From contig CADBKS010000090.1 of NCBI GenBank assembly GCA_902795255.1, positions 1 through 10,892 of the forward strand: a DNA stretch of 10,892 nucleotides, written 5' to 3'. The stretch is from an uncultured Chloroflexota bacterium. Lineage in GTDB: Bacteria; Chloroflexota; Anaerolineae; Anaerolineales; Anaerolineaceae. The translations under genes were made by a program, and so were the position numbers. Shown one piece after another: positions 7,239 to 10,892 of this stretch. Below the pieces are notes generated by a model, which searched no databases, had not been told where the DNA came from, and saw nothing but the letters and a program-made list of their open reading frames with translations. Each line of letters opens with the position of its first letter. Position 1 is the first letter of the stretch.

Positions 7239-7640
7239 ATGGACGATATGTACCGCGAATTGATCATTGAGCACTACAAAAATCCCGGCTACCGCGGGGA
7301 ACTGGATCCGTGCGACCATTCCTATGAGGATGAGAACCCGAGCTGCGGTGATGAACTCCGGATCATGCTCAATGTGGATGAAAATAATGTCATCACGGAT
7401 GCCCGTTTCCAGGGGCACGGATGCGCTATTTCACAGGCCTCCGCGGATCTGTTGCTGGAGGATGTGATTGGCAAAACTGTGGATGAAGTGAAAAGCATGA
7501 CGAAAGAAGACGTGCTGGATCTGCTGGGCCTTGAAACGCTGGGCCCGGCCCGCATCAAATGCGCGCTGCTTTCCCTGAAGTGCCTCAAGGCCGGGCTTTA
7601 CGGTGTTGAAGGTCACGCCTGGGAAGATATTATTTCGTAA
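7239..7640 (+). CDS. sufU: SufU, zinc-dependent sulfur acceptor for SufS
   Basis: SufU accepts the persulfide sulfur from SufS and relays it to the SufBCD scaffold. In Gram-positive bacteria it acts as a zinc-dependent sulfurtransferase rather than a scaffold. The 133-residue product has the IscU-like fold motifs and zinc ligands: C36 and D38 in NPSCGDE, C62 in GHGCAISQAS, and C108 in ARIKCALLSLKCL, which match C41, D43, C66 and C128 of B. subtilis SufU. The region between C62 and C108 is longer than in IscU, as expected for SufU. The start at 7239 is chosen on ribosome site spacing, and one at 7233 would add only Met-Ile. The gap of 80 bases after sufS holds a hairpin. The stop TAA shares its last base with the start of the next gene (TAATG). 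Confidence 0.96.
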   Translation: MDDMYRELIIEHYKNPGYRGELDPCDHSYEDENPSCGDELRIMLNVDENNVITDARFQGHGCAISQASADLLLEDVIGKTVDEVKSMTKEDVLDLLGLETLGPARIKCALLSLKCLKAGLYGVEGHAWEDIIS

Positions 7641-8674
7641 TGGCACTTTCCACTCAGATCAGCGATATTAAAAAGACGCGGGAGGCAAATTTTCGCCTCC
7701 TGCATCTTTTTAGTCTTTATATCAACGAGCGGGCGGATTTTATCTCCCCGGATATGGTGAACGAGGTCGCACAGGTCGGTTCTTTCAGCCCGGATGAAGC
7801 TTTTTTGCTTCTGCTGGCGGAAGCCTGCGGCATCCATCCGACAGATGGCGGTGGGGACAGTGAATTCTTCTCACGCTTTTTTGCGCCTTCTGTCAGCCGG
7901 CTGGATCCGGAAAAGTACAGGAACGACCCTTATTACCGTCATATCCGTTTCCCGGATGTCAGCGACGGTGACTGGGAACTGCGCAATTGCGTATGCAAAG
8001 CATGGCAGGCCTTTATCTGGGATGATGTCCGACCGGACGCGTCGCTGCGTGAACTGCCGCCGCTGGGGTATTTCAGTGAGGATTTTTCTTACCCGGCGGT
8101 TTTGGAAAACGGCCGGGAATGGATGCTTGTCACACCGAATGAGGTGGAAACGATCCGTCCCGCGGTCAGATCCGCCCGCGGCCGGGTGGTAACATTCGGG
8201 CTTGGGCTCGGTTATTTCCCGTTTATGGCTTCCGAAAAACCGGACGTCGAACGGATCGTTGTCGTGGAAAAGGATCCTGCCGTTATCCGTCTGTTCCGGC
8301 AATATATTCTTCCGCAGTTTAGATATCCGGAAAAAATCGAGCTGGTAAATGATGACGCGTTCGAATACATGGAAAAAACGATGCCGGGCTGTTCCTTTGA
8401 TTATGCCTATGCGGATATCTGGCATGACGCGGGCGACGGTTTGCCGTTTTATCTGCGCTTTAATAAATATGAGGAGCGGTTCCCGCGGACGGAGTTCGGA
8501 TACTGGATCGAGGAGACGATGCTTTCCTACCTGCGCTGGTATGATTTTGACCGGATGCCGGGAGATATCCGTGATCCTTACCGCTGGCTGGGCAATGAAG
8601 CTGTAAGGAAGCGCGCGAAAGCGCTTCCTGCAGAAGCCTGGGCGGCTTACCGTGAAGGGGAACAGACGGACTGA
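7640..8674 (+). CDS. Unassigned spermidine-synthase-like / class I methyltransferase-fold protein
   Basis: This 344-residue soluble protein has a Rossmann-type domain from about residue 160 to 270: a glycine-rich loop GLGLGYFPF (187-195), an acidic end of strand 2 in IVVVEKDP (E210), NDDAFEYM with D238/D239, and a strand 4 motif FDYAYADIWHD with D259. This order matches SAM-dependent methyltransferases and spermidine or other aminopropyl transferases. The exact substrate cannot be read. The N-terminal 150 residues match nothing I know and include a pair of cysteines (C117, C119). The ATG at 7640 overlaps the sufU stop (TAATG) and has no good ribosome site of its own, so it is probably translated by re-initiation after sufU. 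A strong terminator-like hairpin covers codons 10-25. The next in-frame ATG (7754, residue 39) also lacks a ribosome site. Known family: fold only. Inferred: an operon partner of SUF. Confidence 0.85.
   Translation: MALSTQISDIKKTREANFRLLHLFSLYINERADFISPDMVNEVAQVGSFSPDEAFLLLLAEACGIHPTDGGGDSEFFSRFFAPSVSRLDPEKYRNDPYYRHIRFPDVSDGDWELRNCVCKAWQAFIWDDVRPDASLRELPPLGYFSEDFSYPAVLENGREWMLVTPNEVETIRPAVRSARGRVVTFGLGLGYFPFMASEKPDVERIVVVEKDPAVIRLFRQYILPQFRYPEKIELVNDDAFEYMEKTMPGCSFDYAYADIWHDAGDGLPFYLRFNKYEERFPRTEFGYWIEETMLSYLRWYDFDRMPGDIRDPYRWLGNEAVRKRAKALPAEAWAAYREGEQTD
7667..7714 (+). terminator. Terminator-shaped hairpin inside the start of the methyltransferase-like gene
   Basis: The arms 7667-7686 and 7695-7714 are inverted repeats of 20 bases with 17 Watson-Crick pairs, two G-T wobbles and a single C/A mismatch (7677/7704), around the loop AAATTTTC. 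The core GCGGGAGGC/GCCTCCTGC is followed by ATCTTTTTAG and preceded by five A residues, the classic shape of a bidirectional intrinsic terminator. It begins 27 bases after the sufU stop but lies within the next coding frame. It may end most suf transcripts or act as an attenuator whose folding depends on translation. Confidence 0.65.
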
Positions 8675-8707
8675 AATATTTTTTTTCTGTCCGGGGGAGA
8701 ATGATTT

Positions 8708-9241
8708 ATGACGAAAACAGTTTATTTTGCAGGCGGATGTTTCTGGTGCATTGAACCGGTCTTCAAAGAACTGGAAGGTGTGACTGCTGTTACGAACGGA
8801 TACTGCGGCGGGGATGAACCGGATCCGTCTTATGAGGATGTCAAAGCGCAGCGTACGCATCACCGGGAAACGATCCGGGTCGAATATGATCCGGAAAAGA
8901 TCTCCTATGAGGCACTGCTGACAGTTTTTCTGGAAAGTGTTGACCCGTTCGATGCCGGCGGACAGTTTATTGACCGCGGGAATTCCTATACCCTGGCGGT
9001 CTTTGTTACGGATGAGGCCGAACGGGTGACTGCGGAGCTGAAACTTCAGGATCTGGCAGAGGAAGAGGGAGAAATGCCGGCGGTCAGTATTGAACCGTAT
9101 AAGATCTTTTATCCGGCGGAGGAATATCACCAGAACTATTATCTGAAAAACCCGGAGGCTTTTGAAAAAGAGCTGGAGGAGTCCGGCCGGCTTGGTGCAG
9201 CCTGCCCGCTGCGGTTCCGAAAGCATGGCGAGCGGAAATGA
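8708..9241 (+). CDS. msrA: Peptide methionine sulfoxide reductase MsrA
   Basis: MsrA reduces the S-form of methionine sulfoxide in proteins, repairing oxidative damage in the cytoplasm. The 177-residue product has the catalytic motif GGCFWC at residues 9-14 (nucleophile C11), then NGYCGGDEPDPSYEDV, the DPFDAGGQFIDRGNSY region that shapes the active site, and the conserved EEYHQNYYLKNP near the C-terminus. Possible recycling cysteines are C14 and C166 (GAACPLRF). C33 replaces the more usual alanine of GYAGG. There is no fused MsrB domain and no signal peptide. The ATG at 8708 follows a GGGGGAGA site (8693-8700). The gene starts 33 bases after the methyltransferase-like gene without an obvious separate promoter, so it may be read from upstream. 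Confidence 0.97.
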   Translation: MTKTVYFAGGCFWCIEPVFKELEGVTAVTNGYCGGDEPDPSYEDVKAQRTHHRETIRVEYDPEKISYEALLTVFLESVDPFDAGGQFIDRGNSYTLAVFVTDEAERVTAELKLQDLAEEEGEMPAVSIEPYKIFYPAEEYHQNYYLKNPEAFEKELEESGRLGAACPLRFRKHGERK

Positions 9242-9314
9242 TCTGACTATCCCGGAAAGCGGCAGATCTGTTATCGCCTGTATCATTGATTTCCGGAAAA
9301 AGATTCGGATAAGC

Positions 9315-9320
9315 TATAAT
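9315..9320 (+). promoter_or_regulatory. Candidate promoter of the DUF308-like membrane protein gene
   Basis: A perfect TATAAT at 9315-9320 would start transcription near 9327, about 40 bases before the ATG at 9367. At the -35 position only a weak TTCCGG (9291-9296, 18-base spacer) is seen. The 125-base gap after msrA holds no gene but does hold an inverted repeat, CCGGAAA (9252-9258) / TTTCCGG (9290-9296), with a wide 31-base spacing. Confidence 0.55.
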
Positions 9321-9333
9321 TGTATTTTGATAT

Positions 9334-9352
9334 TTTCAGTTTACATCTGAAA
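9334..9352 (+). promoter_or_regulatory. Palindrome or hairpin next to the ribosome site of the DUF308-like gene
   Basis: TTTCAG (9334-9339) and CTGAAA (9347-9352) flank TTTACAT. The repeat lies between the predicted transcript start and the AAGGAG ribosome site (9354-9359), so it could be an operator or a small RNA hairpin that limits access to the ribosome site. Confidence 0.35.
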
Positions 9353-9366
9353 CAAGGAGTTTTTTG

Positions 9367-9906
9367 ATGAAAAAATTTTTGCTTTGCCTTCCGATCCTTG
9401 CAATGATCGTCTTTGAACTGGTCATGGGGATCAGTCTGCTTAATGATCCGGTCGATTTTACTCAGAAAGCGATCGTCATTTTCGGTGTGTTCATGATCGT
9501 CCTGGCTGTCCTCGGATTGGTCCGCTGGATGAAGGCGCGCGGAACTTCCTCCTTCGCTGCCCTTATCCTGGCCGGAGTTATTCTCGATCTTCTTATCGGT
9601 CTCTTCTGTGTGATCCGGAGCGATCTGGTTCTCGACCTCTTCCCGGTCTTTGCCGTGTTCTACGGTATTGTGATGGTCGTTATGGGCATTTATAAGATCA
9701 GCAATTACTTTTCCGTCCGGACGGTCGGTTTCCACCGTCCGTTTATTGTTTTGCTGAGCGGTATCCTTACGGTCATTCTCGGTGTGCTCGTTTTCCTCTA
9801 CCCGTTCTCGGCGATCATGGCACTCTGGCAGTATATCGCGATCGTTCTGATCGTGGAAGCCTGTGTTGATCTGTTTGCACTGATCTTCGGGCTGATCGTT
9901 CTCTGA
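9367..9906 (+). CDS. DUF308/HdeD-like six-helix membrane protein
   Basis: This is a 179-residue integral membrane protein with six predicted helices, at roughly residues 4-25, 35-52, 62-84, 90-110, 124-146 and 150-176. A cluster of basic residues (RWMKAR, 53-58) follows helix 2. The pattern of paired helices with glycines and a proline after each pair (LLNDPVD, VFLYPFSA) resembles the DUF308 family, which includes the acid-resistance protein HdeD. The molecular role is unknown for most members. The match is by topology and pattern, so I give no gene symbol. The ATG at 9367 lies seven bases after AAGGAG (9354-9359). A TTG three bases earlier is less well spaced. The gene has its own promoter and is closed by a strong terminator, so it appears to be a single-gene unit. 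Confidence 0.75.
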   Translation: MKKFLLCLPILAMIVFELVMGISLLNDPVDFTQKAIVIFGVFMIVLAVLGLVRWMKARGTSSFAALILAGVILDLLIGLFCVIRSDLVLDLFPVFAVFYGIVMVVMGIYKISNYFSVRTVGFHRPFIVLLSGILTVILGVLVFLYPFSAIMALWQYIAIVLIVEACVDLFALIFGLIVL

Positions 9907-9931
9907 AAAGAACCCGGAATTTGAAATACAT

Positions 9932-9969
9932 GCGGGTGAAGCATTTCCGGCTTCATCCGCTTTTTGTTT
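9932..9969 (+). terminator. Strong intrinsic terminator after the DUF308-like gene
   Basis: GCGGGTGAAGC (9932-9942) pairs with GCTTCATCCGC (9950-9960) over 11 pairs (one G-T wobble) around a seven-base loop, directly followed by TTTTTGTTT. It begins 26 bases after the stop codon. Confidence 0.92.
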
Positions 9970-9994
9970 AAACTGTGCGGGGCGTTTCAGGATG

Positions 9995-10000
9995 TATAAT
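9995..10000 (+). promoter_or_regulatory. Candidate -10 box of the bcp promoter
   Basis: A perfect TATAAT lies between the upstream terminator and the bcp ribosome site. Transcription would start near 10007, leaving a leader of about 33 bases. The -35 position (ACTGTG at 9972-9977, 17-base spacer) is weak. No clear PerR or Fur box is visible. Confidence 0.55.
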
Positions 10001-10023
10001 AAACTCATCAGATATTACGGAAC

Positions 10024-10030
10024 AAAGGAG
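10024..10030 (+). promoter_or_regulatory. Ribosome binding site that decides the bcp start
   Basis: AAAGGAG ends nine bases before the ATG at 10040 and three bases before the in-frame ATG at 10034. The first spacing is the more usual one. A further in-frame ATG at 9992 would overlap the -10 box. Confidence 0.65.
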
Positions 10031-10039
10031 ATCATGATC

Positions 10040-10495
10040 ATGCTTGAAGTCGGAACCAAAGCCCCTGAATTCTCACTGCCGGATCAGAACGGAGAGATGA
10101 GAAGCCTCTCGGATTACAGGGGACAGAAAGTCATCCTTTATTTTTATCCGAAAGATATGACTTCCGGATGCACGAAACAGGCGTGTACATTCGGTGAGCT
10201 GTATCCGCAGTTCCGGGAGAAGGGGGCTGTTGTGCTGGGTGTCAGCAAAGACACGGTTGCTTCCCACAAAAAGTTTGAAGAAGCTCACGGGCTTCCCTTT
10301 ACGCTGCTATCGGATACGGATCTGGAAGTGATAAAGGCATATGATGTCTGGAAAGAAAAGAAAAATTACGGAAAAACATCAATGGGTGTAGTTCGTTCGA
10401 CTTACCTGATCGATGAAGAAGGTATCATCCGGAAGGCCTTTGACAAGGTAAAGGCGGCTGATAATGCCGGTCAGATGCTCAGTGAACTGGCATAG
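10040..10495 (+). CDS. bcp: Bcp/PrxQ-type thiol peroxidase (peroxiredoxin)
   Basis: This is a peroxiredoxin that reduces hydrogen peroxide and organic peroxides with cysteine thiols, recycled by thioredoxin. The 151-residue product has the Bcp/PrxQ motif YFYPKDMTSGCTKQAC, with the peroxidatic cysteine C44 and, five residues later, C49 as the typical resolving cysteine of the two-cysteine PrxQ class. Threonine T41 before the peroxidatic cysteine and an arginine in GVVRSTYLID complete the usual active site. APEFSLPDQNGE at the N-terminus is typical. The length is normal and no export signal is present. I chose ATG 10040 on ribosome site spacing. The AIM24-like gene follows after 18 bases, so the two are likely cotranscribed. 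Confidence 0.96.
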   Translation: MLEVGTKAPEFSLPDQNGEMRSLSDYRGQKVILYFYPKDMTSGCTKQACTFGELYPQFREKGAVVLGVSKDTVASHKKFEEAHGLPFTLLSDTDLEVIKAYDVWKEKKNYGKTSMGVVRSTYLIDEEGIIRKAFDKVKAADNAGQMLSELA

Positions 10496-10513
10496 TGATA
10501 AGGAGCTGGCAAC

Positions 10514-10892
10514 ATGAATTATCAAGTTCTTTATGAACCTTTCCCGGTCGTATTTTTCAACCTGGAAGACGGTGAAAGTGTCAATTGCCAGGGCGGTGCG
10601 ATGTCCTGGTGCTCTCCGAATATGGAGATGGAAACAACCTCCAACGGCGGGATCGGAAAAGTGTTCGGGCGCCTTTTTACCGGCGAAAGCCTGTTCATGA
10701 ACCGCTATACAGCCAACGGAAAGGGCTATATCGCCTTTTCAAGCCATTTCGTCGGTACGATCATTCCGGTCGAGATCAAACCGGGGAAGGATTTCATCAT
10801 TCAGAAAACCGGTTACCTTGCTTCATTCGGAAAGGTCGAGCAGTCGATCTTTATGCAGAAGAAGCTCGGCACCGCCTTTTTCGGCGGTGAGG
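10514..10892 (+). CDS. AIM24 / TIGR00266-family protein (partial, C-terminus beyond window edge)
   Basis: The visible 126 residues fit the AIM24 (TIGR00266, formerly DUF124) family: an N-terminal NYQVLYEPFPVVFFNLEDGES, the GGAMSWCSPNMEMETT block (27-42), GRLFTGESLFMNRYTA (52-67), and GYIAFSSHFVGTIIPVEI followed by a glycine-lysine turn. Members form a beta-rich trimeric fold. The yeast namesake acts in mitochondrial inner membrane organisation, but bacterial members have no agreed function. The ATG at 10514 lies eight bases after AAGGAG (10500-10505) and 18 bases after the bcp stop. The gene runs beyond the right edge of the window, so the stop is not seen. Confidence 0.9.
   Translation, partial: MNYQVLYEPFPVVFFNLEDGESVNCQGGAMSWCSPNMEMETTSNGGIGKVFGRLFTGESLFMNRYTANGKGYIAFSSHFVGTIIPVEIKPGKDFIIQKTGYLASFGKVEQSIFMQKKLGTAFFGGE

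Noticed and set aside
7239..7640. Possibility that the last SUF gene is the scaffold IscU rather than SufU
   Set aside because: The longer stretch between the second and third zinc-ligand cysteines and the context with SufS and SufBCD match SufU.
8679..8686. Run of eight T as an intrinsic terminator after the methyltransferase-like gene
   Set aside because: No adequate GC-rich stem lies directly upstream. The nearest strong hairpin (8607-8629) is about 50 bases away. The CGGAC/GTCCG pair encloses the T-run in its loop.
7871..9286. Long open frame on the minus strand (471 codons) opposite the methyltransferase-like gene and msrA
   Set aside because: It spans two well-supported plus-strand genes and their spacer and has no recognisable domain. 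The product is a basic, compositionally odd sequence typical of an antisense shadow.
1..10892. CRISPR array, insertion sequence, prophage, tRNA or rRNA gene
   Set aside because: No regularly spaced repeats, transposase or integrase motifs, or structural RNA signatures were seen on either strand.

Overview
The window is a compact stretch of bacterial chromosome, apparently from a member of the Bacillota (Firmicutes), with near-balanced to slightly GC-rich composition by eye. The evidence is a SUF iron-sulfur operon of the SufC-B-D-S-U type (with SufU, without IscU or SufA), strong AGGAG-type ribosome binding sites, a SufB that looks like Bacillus-type SufB, and short intergenic spaces with extended -10 promoters. 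Family-level placement (an erysipelotrichial or lachnospiraceal anaerobe) is only a guess. I see no insertion sequences, phage genes, tRNA/rRNA genes or CRISPR arrays.

Left part (1-2015, minus strand): azlC and azlD, a two-subunit branched-chain amino acid exporter with a 4-base ATGA overlap, then a probable weak terminator, then the start of an ATP synthase operon: an AtpI-like small membrane protein followed by atpB (F0 subunit a), which runs off the left edge. Positions 2016-2275 are a divergent control region: one promoter fires left into azlCD, and an extended -10 promoter fires right into suf, with a hairpin near the start of the suf transcript.

Middle (2276-8674, plus strand): sufC, sufB, sufD, an unrecognised 88-residue protein, sufS and sufU, with short spacers or close coupling except for an 80-base gap before sufU that holds a strong hairpin. 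The last gene starts in a TAATG overlap with the sufU stop. It encodes an unassigned spermidine-synthase-like (class I methyltransferase fold) protein. Together SufS takes sulfur from cysteine, SufU accepts and relays it, and SufB/SufC/SufD assemble the cluster with ATP. The two extra genes are candidates for accessory factors. The most striking hidden signal is a long, nearly perfect hairpin with flanking A- and T-tracts (a bidirectional-terminator shape). It lies inside the first 25 codons of the methyltransferase-like gene, just after sufU, and could be the suf terminator or a translation-sensitive attenuator.

Right part (8708-10892, plus strand): msrA (methionine sulfoxide reductase), a six-helix DUF308/HdeD-like membrane protein with its own promoter and a clear intrinsic terminator, then a bcp-type peroxiredoxin with its own promoter, followed 18 bases later by an AIM24/TIGR00266-family protein cut by the right edge. 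SUF, MsrA and Bcp side by side give the region an iron-sulfur and oxidative-damage theme.
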